Part shown: positions 44,514 to 53,490 of the stretch, piece by piece
How the letters are laid out: each line of letters begins with the position of its first letter
Position numbering within the stretch: position 1 is the stretch's first letter
Assembly (NCBI RefSeq): GCF_002954765.1
Contig: NZ_MTPW01000001.1
Location: 1,315,501 to 1,379,500 of the forward strand
Direction of reading: 5' to 3'
Length of the DNA stretch: 64,000 nucleotides
DNA from: Nonlabens arenilitoris
GTDB taxonomy: Bacteria; Bacteroidota; Bacteroidia; Flavobacteriales; Flavobacteriaceae
Translations under genes and position numbers: made by a program
The notes under the pieces: generated by a model
What the model saw: the letters and a program-made list of their open reading frames with translations, nothing else
Database searches by the model: none
What the model was told of the DNA's origin: nothing

Positions 44514-45949
44514 TGAGAAAGACTTTGATTTATAGAGTTTTGAGGTTGTTGTTTCTGGTTATTCTGGCTGCATGGATTTTTGTTGAATTAAGCATCATAT
44601 TTACGCCTAAGAGAGATAAACTACCGTGGAATACTACCTCTAAGGTTAAAGGTTTTTATGAGTTAGAAGACAATTCTATAGACGTCGTGTTTTTAGGATC
44701 ATCACACGCATTTTGTACCTTTAATCCAGCTGTATTTTATAAGGAAAATGGTATCAAGGGATATGTTTTTGCATCTAATGAACAACCATTATGGTTAAGT
44801 TATCACTATCTAATTGAAGTTTTAAAAACACAAAAGCCAGAAGTCATTGTTTTAGAAACATTTTATATTTCTGAAAATAATGAATATAAAAAAGATGGAG
44901 TTAATAAGTTAAGTCTTGATGATTTACCGTTGACTTTAAATAAAATAAAAGCGCAAAATGTTGCTTTTGAAGATAATCTAGAAGGTGTTAACCCTTTTTA
45001 TAATTACCATAATAGGTGGAAAGAATTTAATATCACAGATTTTGATTGTAAAGAAAATGGATTATTGAAAGGCTTTACTCCATTGTATAAGGCAACACCT
45101 AAAGTCATAGAGAATTTTAATGTTACTAAGGCTGATTTACCCGTTAAGAGTATGTTATACCTTGATAAAATTATTGATTTAGCTAATGATAATAATATAC
45201 CTCTTGTTTTAACTTATGCTCCATATAATATTAATGCTTCTCGTAACCAACATATTAAGACAGTAGAAGAAATAGCGTTGTCTCAAGGCATACCATTTAT
45301 AAATTATTCTGATACTAGTTTATTAAAAACAATCCAATTTGATGCTCAAGTTGATATGGAAGGTGGACATACTAATGTTTATGGAGCCCAAAAAGTATCT
45401 GAACATTTATCTAATTATCTAGACAACGAATTTAATTTTAACCCAATTAAGAAGAGTAAAGACTATGAAGTTTTAACCTCAAGATTTTATGCAGCAGACT
45501 CACTTAAAAAAATAGATGATTTTGACGATTACCTAAACTATTTAAGTAATATGGACGTTTACGTTGCCGTAACTGCTATGGATGCGATTAATAAAAGTAC
45601 TTCTATAGCTTTTGAAAAGCTAGGTTCTCAAATCAGTTTTAAAGATAAATTTAGAGTTTCTTATACTGGTCTATTTAATAATTATAGAGGATATGTTGAG
45701 GAAAAAATAGATACAATGGCTATCATCAATAAGATGCAGCCCAATGATAAGAGAAATTTTTACATAAGAATGGAGAGTGCTAGTTTTAATACTGGTAATT
45801 ATTCTAAGATCTATATTAATAATGTGGATCAATTAATTAATAAAAGTAAGAGAGGTTTTAATATAGTAGTCTATGATGCCGTTACAAATCAAATTTTAGA
45901 TACAGCCTCTTTTGATACTTTTGAAACAGGCAATTGGAGTCGATATTAG
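44513..45949 (+). CDS. SGNH-type partner of the MBOAT acyltransferase
   Basis: A 478-residue protein with one N-terminal membrane helix (about 9-30) and an exported domain. DVVFLGSSHAFCTFNP (about 58-73) contains the nucleophile-type GSSH block, and DMEGGHTNVYGAQKVSEHL (about 282-300) may give the late catalytic His. Such AlgJ/DltD-like proteins receive or transfer acyl groups outside the membrane. It overlaps the MBOAT gene by one base. The last 130 residues have no known motif. The acyl group and acceptor sugar are unknown. Confidence 0.75.
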   Translation: MRKTLIYRVLRLLFLVILAAWIFVELSIIFTPKRDKLPWNTTSKVKGFYELEDNSIDVVFLGSSHAFCTFNPAVFYKENGIKGYVFASNEQPLWLSYHYLIEVLKTQKPEVIVLETFYISENNEYKKDGVNKLSLDDLPLTLNKIKAQNVAFEDNLEGVNPFYNYHNRWKEFNITDFDCKENGLLKGFTPLYKATPKVIENFNVTKADLPVKSMLYLDKIIDLANDNNIPLVLTYAPYNINASRNQHIKTVEEIALSQGIPFINYSDTSLLKTIQFDAQVDMEGGHTNVYGAQKVSEHLSNYLDNEFNFNPIKKSKDYEVLTSRFYAADSLKKIDDFDDYLNYLSNMDVYVAVTAMDAINKSTSIAFEKLGSQISFKDKFRVSYTGLFNNYRGYVEEKIDTMAIINKMQPNDKRNFYIRMESASFNTGNYSKIYINNVDQLINKSKRGFNIVVYDAVTNQILDTASFDTFETGNWSRY

Positions 45950-45986
45950 TTATCAAACTATTATTACTTTGAGCTAAACATAATAA

Positions 45987-47255
45987 ATGCTACTAAGGAA
46001 AGGTAAATTTTCAGGAGAACAGAAAACCGTGGCCAAAAACTACGGAGCACTAGTGATTCTTCAAGGATTAAATTATTTACTACCACTACTAATTATTCCT
46101 TTTTTAGAACGCCAATTAGGTCTTGAGAAGTTTGGTCTGGTAATGCTAGCACAGTATTTAATGGTTTTTTGCGTGGTGTCTACAGATTTTGGTTTTAACC
46201 TAACGGCTACTCGAGAAATATCATTAATCAAATCTCAAAATGGAGATTACTCTAAAATTTATTTTAAGGTATTCTGGGCACGTATGATTTTATTAATATT
46301 TGTGTTTTTAATTCTTATGACTGTGGTTTTTAGTTTTGAAAGATTTTCTCAAAACTGGGCTGTTTATTTGTTGAGTTATGGTGTTGTAATAGGACAAGCG
46401 ATTTTCCCAGTTTGGTTTTTTCAGGGAATTGAAAAAATGAGATTGATCACAATAATTAATGTAATTGCAAAGACAATTTTCACTATACTATTGTTTTTAT
46501 TCATTACTGGTCCTGATGATTTTATTAAAGTTCCTGTTTTTAATTCTATAGGTTTTATAATAGCAGGAATTATAAGCTTTATGATAAGTCTTAAATACGT
46601 GTCATGGCAATGGCCACATTTTAAAGGCACTAAAGAATTCTATAAAGAAAGTTTTCAAGTTTTTAGTTCCAATGTAGCCTCTCAAATAGGTGTTGCTGCA
46701 AATGGGTTGATTCTTGGTTTTTTTGCCGGTGATGCTGTAGTAGGAGTTTATAGTGCATTTGAAAAATTAATTCTAGCAGCAAAGAATATGTACGTGCCTA
46801 TTTATCAAGCTATCTATCCCTACATGTCTCGTAAAAGCTGGCCCCAAAAGAAAAAAATGATGATTCTTTTAATACCAGCAATTACTTTAATAGGACTTAC
46901 AGGTTATGGGATAATTTATTTCTTTGGTGATCATATCATCTCCTTACTATATGAAGATACACGCATAATAGAGAACGTTAATTTATTTAAAGTTCTAGGG
47001 TTAATTGTTGTTTTCTCTGGGTTAAATATGCTGTATTTATCTTTATTTGCGCCAGCTTCAAAACTATATAAAAACCGACTTAGAATTCTTGTTTTAGGAG
47101 CCATAGCGACGCTTATTCTCAACTTTTATTTTGTGCCTTCTTATGGCATAAAGGCTACTATATATAGTTTTACATTTGTAGAAGGCTTTATGCTACTTTT
47201 ATGTATTTACTTTTATCTAAAAAAGACTCCTAACGAAATCATGCTAAATGAATAA
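45987..47255 (+). CDS. Polysaccharide flippase (Wzx-like)
   Basis: A 422-residue integral membrane protein with about twelve helices, of the MOP/Wzx flippase superfamily. The N-terminal LQGLNYLLPLLIIPFLERQLGLEKFGLVML and FGFNLTATREISLIKS patterns are typical. It should flip undecaprenyl-linked repeat units from the cytoplasmic to the periplasmic side. It lies in the middle of the locus and overlaps the FkbM methyltransferase gene by 8 bases. Confidence 0.9.
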   Translation: MLLRKGKFSGEQKTVAKNYGALVILQGLNYLLPLLIIPFLERQLGLEKFGLVMLAQYLMVFCVVSTDFGFNLTATREISLIKSQNGDYSKIYFKVFWARMILLIFVFLILMTVVFSFERFSQNWAVYLLSYGVVIGQAIFPVWFFQGIEKMRLITIINVIAKTIFTILLFLFITGPDDFIKVPVFNSIGFIIAGIISFMISLKYVSWQWPHFKGTKEFYKESFQVFSSNVASQIGVAANGLILGFFAGDAVVGVYSAFEKLILAAKNMYVPIYQAIYPYMSRKSWPQKKKMMILLIPAITLIGLTGYGIIYFFGDHIISLLYEDTRIIENVNLFKVLGLIVVFSGLNMLYLSLFAPASKLYKNRLRILVLGAIATLILNFYFVPSYGIKATIYSFTFVEGFMLLLCIYFYLKKTPNEIMLNE

Positions 47256-48054
47256 AATTCTTGCTCTTTACGCTCATATATTCTCTAAAAAGATTTTTTT
47301 TAAATTAAACTATTTCCTATTTCATGTAGGTTTAAGAGGAATGGGAATTCTTAATTATACTAGCTTTAGTGTAAGTGGCGAGAAATTTTTAATTGACTTT
47401 CTTAAGAAAAATCACAGTTTAGATTTAGTACTTGATGTAGGTGCAAATGATGGAAACTATACAGCATTCTATATGGATTACTCAAAGCAAGTTTATTGTT
47501 TTGAACCACACCCTAATACTTCTAGCAAACTCATAGAACGCTTTAAAAACAATAAAAAGATTAAAGTGATTCCTAAAGGACTGTCTGACACACAACTTAA
47601 AACTGTCATTTACGATTATGCACAAGATAATGGATCTTCCCACGCTTCTTTATATGCTGAGGTGATTACAGATATCCATAACTCGCAGATGGTAGAAGTC
47701 CCAATAGAACTCGATACTTTGAATAGAGTTGCCCGAGAATTGCATATCAAACATATCAATTTACTCAAAATTGATACAGAAGGAAATGAATACAAATGTC
47801 TCAAAGGAGCTAGCGAATTATTAAAAAATAATCTGGTGGATGTAATTCATTTTGAATTTAATGAGATGAATGTTTACAGTGGTGTATTTATGAAAGACTT
47901 TGTAGAATTGTTACCTAACTTTAATTTATACAGACTTTTACCATCAGGTTTTTTACCTATTGCTTATAAATCTGATAGGCCACTGCGATATGAGATTTTT
48001 GCATTTCAAAATATAGTCGCTTTTAGAAAAGATATTGATACTCTTATAAAATAA
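47248..48054 (+). CDS. FkbM-family methyltransferase
   Basis: A 268-residue SAM-dependent methyltransferase. SAM motif I is LVLDVGANDGNYTAFYMDYS (about 60-79), followed by VYCFEPHPNTSSKLIERF and the FkbM-specific INLLKIDTEGNEYKCLKGA (about 170-188). In sugar loci such enzymes often methylate a sugar hydroxyl. It overlaps the flippase before it and the glycosyltransferase after it (TAATG), so it is part of the same transcript. Confidence 0.88.
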   Translation: MNKILALYAHIFSKKIFFKLNYFLFHVGLRGMGILNYTSFSVSGEKFLIDFLKKNHSLDLVLDVGANDGNYTAFYMDYSKQVYCFEPHPNTSSKLIERFKNNKKIKVIPKGLSDTQLKTVIYDYAQDNGSSHASLYAEVITDIHNSQMVEVPIELDTLNRVARELHIKHINLLKIDTEGNEYKCLKGASELLKNNLVDVIHFEFNEMNVYSGVFMKDFVELLPNFNLYRLLPSGFLPIAYKSDRPLRYEIFAFQNIVAFRKDIDTLIK

Positions 48055-49117
48055 TGGGTAAACTAGTTGTCATACAAACAGTAATTCCAGCTTATAGAAT
48101 CAAGGTATTTGATAAAATAAGTACAGAGTTGGGTGATGATTTTACTCTTTATGGAGGACAGTTTTTTTTGACAAAACGATTGCTACCACCACACAATCTA
48201 AACTTCATCAACATATAAATAACCATTACTTACTGGGTCGTAGGTTGTTGTGGCAAACTGGATTTTGGAAAGAAGTTTTTAAGGATAACGTGCTCGTACT
48301 TAGTTTAAATCCACGAGTTCTTTCACATTGGGTGATATTGTTATTGAGATCGCTTTCGCGAAAGCGAACTATACTATGGGGACACGCATGGCCACGATCT
48401 GGACAGAAATCAAAATCAGATAATTTACGTCATCTCATGAGATCACTTGCTAGTGAGATCATAGTTTATACAGAACAACAAAAGGAAGAACTTAAACTTA
48501 AAATGCCACAGAAAAAGATTACAGCAGCACCTAATGCGGTTCTTTTTAAAAATGAAATGTCGTGTGACACTGCTACTGAGGTCAATGACATTATTTATGT
48601 TGGTCGTTTAATTGCAGATAAGAAACCGCTCTTACTTTATCACGGTTTCAAGAAAGTTCTTAAAGAACTTCCAGAAGCTACCAAACTGGTAATTATAGGC
48701 AATGGACCAGAACGTGCAAAATTGCTTGAATTAAGTAAAAAAGATGGTATTGAACATAGAGTGTTCATTCCTGGAGAGGTTACTAAGGCGAGTTTACTCA
48801 AGGAGTATTATAAAAAGTCTCTTGTAAGCGCATCTCCTGGTTATGTAGGTTTAAGTATAACGCAAAGTCTAGGTTATGGAGTGCCTATGATTATAGCACG
48901 TGATGAAAATCATAGTCCAGAGTTAGAAGCGGTAAAAGATGGTTTTAATGCAAAATTTTTTAATTCAAATGATGAAGATAGTCTTGCTCAAGGTCTTATT
49001 TCATTTTTTGAAAATAAAGAAAAGTGGTTGAAGCTTAGAAAAGAAATAGTTGAGGATTGTAGTATTAGATACTCTATAGAGGCTATGACAGCAACATTTA
49101 TTAATTTACTTAAATAA
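48054..49117 (+). pseudogene. Glycosyltransferase family 4, frameshifted
   Basis: The gene begins at ATG 48054 (MGKLVVIQTVIPAYRIKVFD) but that frame stops at about 48216. The rest continues in another frame (DKTIATTTQSKLHQH, then LLWQTGFWKEV). Adding one T to the eight-T run at 48162-48169 restores one protein of about 354 residues. The C-terminal half has IIYVGRLIADKKPLLLYHGF, VIIGNGPERAKLLELSKKDG and LVSASPGYVGLSITQSLGYG, the donor-sugar domain of GT-B enzymes. It would add one sugar to the repeat unit. It may be a phase-off state, a pseudogene or a base-calling error. It contains a perfect palindrome (LSRKR). Confidence 0.75.
48351..48366. repeat. Perfect palindrome copy inside the GT4 gene
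   Basis: CGCTTTCGCGAAAGCG read in a different frame, giving SLSRKRT. Confidence 0.9.
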
Positions 49118-49126
49118 AATCAATAG

Positions 49127-50526
49127 GTGTTACTAAGGAATTTTTTCATATTTATTTACCTATCCATAACAGTGTTTCTATTTACTACATTAGAAACCTC
49201 ATTATCTCTATGGTTGAGTTTTATGGGTAATGCTCTTATTCTTACCTTCATTACCTATTATCATATTTTTATTGAGCGCAGGTATAGTCCTTTTTTAAGC
49301 ACCTACATTGTGTTTAATTTTTTGTTTTTTCTAGTAGCGCCGCTGGCACAGATTAGCGAATTTAATATGATGGAAACACCTGTTTTCACACACTACTTTC
49401 CTTTTTCAGAGCTTACTTTTATTAAGACTAATGGACTTATTGCTACTTTTAATATTGTCTTTTTTCTGTTTTATGTAGGTTGTAAAGATTATATAAAAGT
49501 AAAAAAGCAATATCATTTAAAAAAACACCTTCTTTAACTAATATATTGATTGTTTGTGTTTTAAGCGTTTTAGTTCTTGTATATAATTATGACTTTTTTC
49601 TTGATGAATTATCTAGACCTAGCTGGTTGAAATCAACCTATAGTGTTAGCCAACTTCTTATAGTGAAAAAAGTACTTTTTTTACTACCGCTTGCTGGGGT
49701 AATTCTTTGCGTTGATTATTATAAAAACGCCAACATAACTACTCAAAAATTGATTATAGTAACTACTATGTTACTTTTTCTTCTCGGTTTACTATTCCTT
49801 TTCAAAAATCCTTTAACCGAGAAAAGAAATGCACTAGGGCCTATTTATCTTTTATTATTATTCTTATTTGTACCTAAACTACTCAACAGTAATGTGAAAT
49901 CTACTTTGCTACTATTTGTGGTGATGATCATAGGCTTCCCGCTTTCTCAATTTTTAACTCATATAGATTATGGATTTGATGAGATATTGAGTAACCCTAG
50001 TTTACTATTTGCAAAAAATCAATTGAGTGAAGGATACATGTCACTAAACTATGACGCATTTATAAATATAGGAGTAGTGATGGAGCACGTAGAATTTGAT
50101 GGACTATCTTATGGGTATCAATTGTTGAGTGCTTTATTGTTTTTTGTCCCTAGAAGTTTATGGATCACAAAACCAGATGCATCGGGATTAATAGTAGGGA
50201 ATCATGTGATAGATCACTATAATTTTTATTTTGCAAACCTATCTAATCCTTATATTGCTGAAGGCTATATGAATTTTGGCATCATAGGCATCATCGTTAT
50301 GGCTATTATACTTGCATTGAGTATAGTCTATTTTCTAACATGGCTTAATAGCTCTAATCTATTTAAAAAATCAATTGCTTTTTATTTTGCGATGCATTTA
50401 CTGTTTTTATTAAGAGGCGATTTTACAAATGGATTCTCTTATTTTATAGGTACTTTAATTGGCTTATACATTTTACCTAATTTTATTTTTAAGTTTTATC
50501 ACTTTATTTTCAAACAAAAGTTATGA
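49127..50526 (+). pseudogene. O-antigen polymerase (Wzy-like), frameshifted
   Basis: Two frames, 49127-49537 and about 49516-50526, join into one membrane protein of about 466 residues if one A is added to the seven-A run at 49519-49525 (QYHLKKTPSLTNILIVCVL). The joined protein has about eleven or twelve hydrophobic helices and a large periplasmic loop, the layout of Wzy-type oligosaccharide repeat-unit polymerases. No strong sequence motif supports the substrate. Its place between glycosyltransferase genes and an O-antigen ligase fits the role. The start at 49127 is TTG-type; alternatives are close. It may be phase-off, broken or a base-calling error. Confidence 0.65.
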
Positions 50527-51779
50527 GTTTTAAAGAAAAACTTATGTTTTACTTACCGCAGCTCATATTAGTCTGCTGTATACTATTGTTTCTTACACCT
50601 ATCATCCCACGTGGTATTAGACCTGTGATAGTAGTTATTTTGTTGATTGGTTCTATTTTGAGCTATTACAATGCAAAGCAACCATTTAGATGGTCCAATT
50701 TTCTATTGAACTCTTCATTAATATTTATATATGCAATCAGTTTAATCTATACTGAGGATGTAGAATACGGAATTAGAAAAATAAGTACTGCATCAACTTT
50801 ATTGATATTTCCGTTAATTTTTTCATTTATGAGTAAACGATGTATTCGATATATACTTGATAAACGATATATGTTGATGTGGTTGTTTATAGTGGCCACT
50901 GTACTTTTATGTATAGGTGCCTTTTTAAAATTCATGACTCATTACAGTTTTAATGATAGTATTTTACATTACCCTAATATTATAAGATCTGATTTAGGAG
51001 GATGGAAAATTCACCCTATCTATTTGAGTATGCATATAGGTGTTTCGGTTATTTTCTCTCTTGTAATTTTTAATAAAGGTGTGAACTGGAAACGTTTATT
51101 ATGTCTCATCCTTTTAGATATCATTCTGATTATATTTTTAATGATTATGATTAAAAAAGGACCTATTATCGCCCTCATTTTAGGAATCGCTTTTTTAACG
51201 TTAGTTTTTAAGAATAAAAAATTATTCATAATATCAGGTCTAGTAGCAGCTGTTATAATTTGTACAATTGCTGTAAATCCTAAAGTACAATCTAGATTTG
51301 CAGAATTATTACAGGTTCAAAATGCCAAAGATGATATTACTAGCTCTACTAACATTAGGTATTCAATTTATCAATGTGCTTTTGATATGCTACCAGACGC
51401 TGGATTAATTGGCTATGGTATAGGTGATGGTAAAAATGTATTAATTGAATGTTTTCAAGAACAAGCTGCCTTTCTAGCGTCTCACAAGTATAATTCTCAT
51501 AATCAGTATCTGGGCTTAGTCCTTAATGTAGGCTACCTAGGTCTTATCCTTTTTGTAGTTTTTTTACTTTATCATATGATTAGAGCATTTTCAAGAAAAA
51601 ATTATCTGTTAATAGCAGTAGTATTATTCTATTGTATGGTTATGTTTTCTGAGAATATATTAGAAAGAGAAAATGGAGTTTGGTTTTTTGCGTTATTTGT
51701 TAACCTATTTATTATGCTGGATTGGAATCTTACTAAAATTGATAAGGAACCTACTTCAATTGACAAATTAATAAAATAA
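50523..51779 (+). CDS. O-antigen ligase-family membrane protein
   Basis: A 418-residue membrane protein with about eleven hydrophobic helices. It fits the Wzy_C/WaaL superfamily: a periplasmic loop with YPNIIRSDLGGWKIHPIYLS, and the late AFLASHKYNSHNQYLGLVLNVGYLG (about 317-341), whose HNQYL block is characteristic of ligases and polymerases of this fold. It should join finished polymer to a lipid or protein acceptor, or polymerise. It overlaps the Wzy-like gene by 4 bases. Confidence 0.82.
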   Translation: MSFKEKLMFYLPQLILVCCILLFLTPIIPRGIRPVIVVILLIGSILSYYNAKQPFRWSNFLLNSSLIFIYAISLIYTEDVEYGIRKISTASTLLIFPLIFSFMSKRCIRYILDKRYMLMWLFIVATVLLCIGAFLKFMTHYSFNDSILHYPNIIRSDLGGWKIHPIYLSMHIGVSVIFSLVIFNKGVNWKRLLCLILLDIILIIFLMIMIKKGPIIALILGIAFLTLVFKNKKLFIISGLVAAVIICTIAVNPKVQSRFAELLQVQNAKDDITSSTNIRYSIYQCAFDMLPDAGLIGYGIGDGKNVLIECFQEQAAFLASHKYNSHNQYLGLVLNVGYLGLILFVVFLLYHMIRAFSRKNYLLIAVVLFYCMVMFSENILERENGVWFFALFVNLFIMLDWNLTKIDKEPTSIDKLIK

Positions 51780-51781
51780 AA

Positions 51782-52828
51782 ATGCAGCTATACCATATTG
51801 CAGAGGATGTTTCAAAAGCTAGTGGTGGAGTACGTACGGTTGTTAAGGATATTCATTCGCAGTTTCCAGCGTCAAAAGTATGGACTACCAGAAAGGAAAA
51901 AGGAGATCTTAATATTCTAGAATTTGCTGGTTCTGGACCATGGCTATATTCAAAGAAATTGAAAGAGCATTTAGAAAAAATAGAAGAAACCAGTATGTTA
52001 CACATACACGGCGTCTGGATGCATGCTCAATACACCGCTGCTAGAATTGCCGCTAGAAGAAACTTACCCTTTATAATTTCACCACACGGTATGTTTGAAC
52101 CTTGGCTTTGGAAACAAGGGACTATTAAAAAAAAGATATACTTTAAAGCACTGGCTTATCCTGTTTTTTCAAAAGCTGAATTCATTCATGCAATAACACC
52201 TAACGAGCAAAAAAACTTACAAGCATTATTTCCAAAAGCAAAAGTCATTTGTATTCCTAACGCAATTGAAATTGAAAATGTATTCAAAAAAAATAATCCA
52301 AAAAGGCCATATTTTTTATTCTTAGGGCGCATCCATCCTGTTAAAGGGATCAAAATCCTTATTGAGGTTTTTAAATCTCTTAAATCTCTTGATTTTGATC
52401 TTAAAATTGCTGGCCCAGAAAACGATTATAGCTACGAATTAAAAGCGCTTTCTCAATCTGATAGTCGTATCCAGTTTCTAGGATCTGTAAGAGGAGAAGA
52501 GAAAAAAAAGCTCTATAGAAACGCCCATACATTTATTGCACCCAGTTATTCAGAAGTAGTTGGAATGGTAAATCTAGAAGCCGCGATGATGAGCACACCT
52601 GTCATTACAACACATCAAACAGGATTATTAAAGGAGTGGAATGAGAATGGTGGTTTCTTAATAAATCCTACTTTTAATGAATTAAAAGAGGCTATTTTGA
52701 AATCCTCTAACTGGAATGAAGAAGAACGAGAATTGAAAGGAAGTCAATTGCGTGATTTTGTAATTCAAGAATATTCTTGGAAAGTAAATAAGCCTAAATG
52801 GGAAGCTTTGTATAAAATGTTGAAATAA
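51782..52828 (+). CDS. Glycosyltransferase family 4
   Basis: A 348-residue GT-B glycosyltransferase. The N-terminal acceptor half has ASGGVRTVVKDIHSQFP and HIHGVWMHAQYTA; the C-terminal donor half has FLFLGRIHPVKGIKILIEVF (about 178-197) and SYSEVVGMVNLEAAMMSTPVI (about 258-278), with the ExxG-like region that binds the nucleotide sugar. The sugar and linkage are unknown. It starts 2 bases after the ligase gene and ends the first tight gene block; a 90-base gap with a hairpin follows. Confidence 0.9.
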   Translation: MQLYHIAEDVSKASGGVRTVVKDIHSQFPASKVWTTRKEKGDLNILEFAGSGPWLYSKKLKEHLEKIEETSMLHIHGVWMHAQYTAARIAARRNLPFIISPHGMFEPWLWKQGTIKKKIYFKALAYPVFSKAEFIHAITPNEQKNLQALFPKAKVICIPNAIEIENVFKKNNPKRPYFLFLGRIHPVKGIKILIEVFKSLKSLDFDLKIAGPENDYSYELKALSQSDSRIQFLGSVRGEEKKKLYRNAHTFIAPSYSEVVGMVNLEAAMMSTPVITTHQTGLLKEWNENGGFLINPTFNELKEAILKSSNWNEEERELKGSQLRDFVIQEYSWKVNKPKWEALYKMLK

Positions 52829-52873
52829 TATAAAACAATAGATTTACAGAAGCCTACTTTGTAGAAAGAATAT

Positions 52874-52904
52874 CTAATCTACTGGTAACCGCAGGTTAGA
52901 TTAG
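52874..52904. repeat. Inverted repeat between glycosyltransferase and acetyltransferase genes
   Basis: CTAATCT...CTG pairs with CAG...AGATTAG across a short loop. No T run follows, and a TACCTTG promoter-like element is only 11 bases downstream, so an operator is as likely as a terminator. Confidence 0.4.
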
Positions 52905-52942
52905 TTAAAATAATTACCTTGCAATCTCAACACTACAGCTTT

Positions 52943-53488
52943 TTGAAAAACTACCAGCAACTAGACCAGTTTGAATTACCGCCCAACTTTCGTGGTCGTG
53001 GTGCAGTAACGGTGCAATTATGGTGGTTAGTACAAAGTACACTTTTTGCTTTGTCACCGCAATTTATGTATGGTTGGCGCAGATTTTTATTACGTTCTTT
53101 TGGAGCGCAAATCGGTAAAAAAGTGATCATTAGACCTACGGTTAAAACCCAATTCCCATGGAAAGTTTCTATAGGTGATTACAGCTGGATAGGTGATGAT
53201 GTGGTGCTTTATAGTCTAGGTGAAATAGAAATAGGTACAAACGTAGTCATTTCTCAAAAATCATACATCTGCACAGGAACTCACAATCCACAAGCCATAA
53301 AGTTTGATATCTACGGCCATAAAATTACTATAGAAGATCAATGCTGGATTGCAACAGACGTTTATATCGCACCAGGAATAACTATAGGCCGCGGCACGTT
53401 AGTAGGCGCACGCAGCAGCGTTTTTAAAAACCTTCCAGCAGGTAAAGTATGTTTAGGAAGTCCTGCACAAGTGATAAAAGATAGATAA
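52943..53488 (+). CDS. WcaF-like acetyltransferase (left-handed beta helix)
   Basis: A 181-residue hexapeptide-repeat O-acetyltransferase of the colanic-acid WcaF type. Seen: LPPNFRGRGAVTVQLWWLVQ at the start, FPWKVSIGDYSWIGDDVVLYSLGEI, VVISQKSYICTGTHNP with the catalytic His, and repeated I/V-G-x hexapeptides to the end (VYIAPGITIGRGTLVGARS). It acetylates a sugar of the repeat unit. No ATG is available; TTG at 52943 is chosen because the alternative TTG at 52919 lies in a TACCTTG promoter-like element. It ends 2 bases before the next gene. Confidence 0.88.
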   Translation: MKNYQQLDQFELPPNFRGRGAVTVQLWWLVQSTLFALSPQFMYGWRRFLLRSFGAQIGKKVIIRPTVKTQFPWKVSIGDYSWIGDDVVLYSLGEIEIGTNVVISQKSYICTGTHNPQAIKFDIYGHKITIEDQCWIATDVYIAPGITIGRGTLVGARSSVFKNLPAGKVCLGSPAQVIKDR

Positions 53489-53490
53489 GC

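Noticed and set aside
48162..48170. Programmed -1 ribosomal slippage in the GT4 gene
   Set aside because: The T run could slip, but no downstream pseudoknot was seen and three other genes show the same one-base loss in unrelated contexts, so phase variation or base-calling error is simpler.
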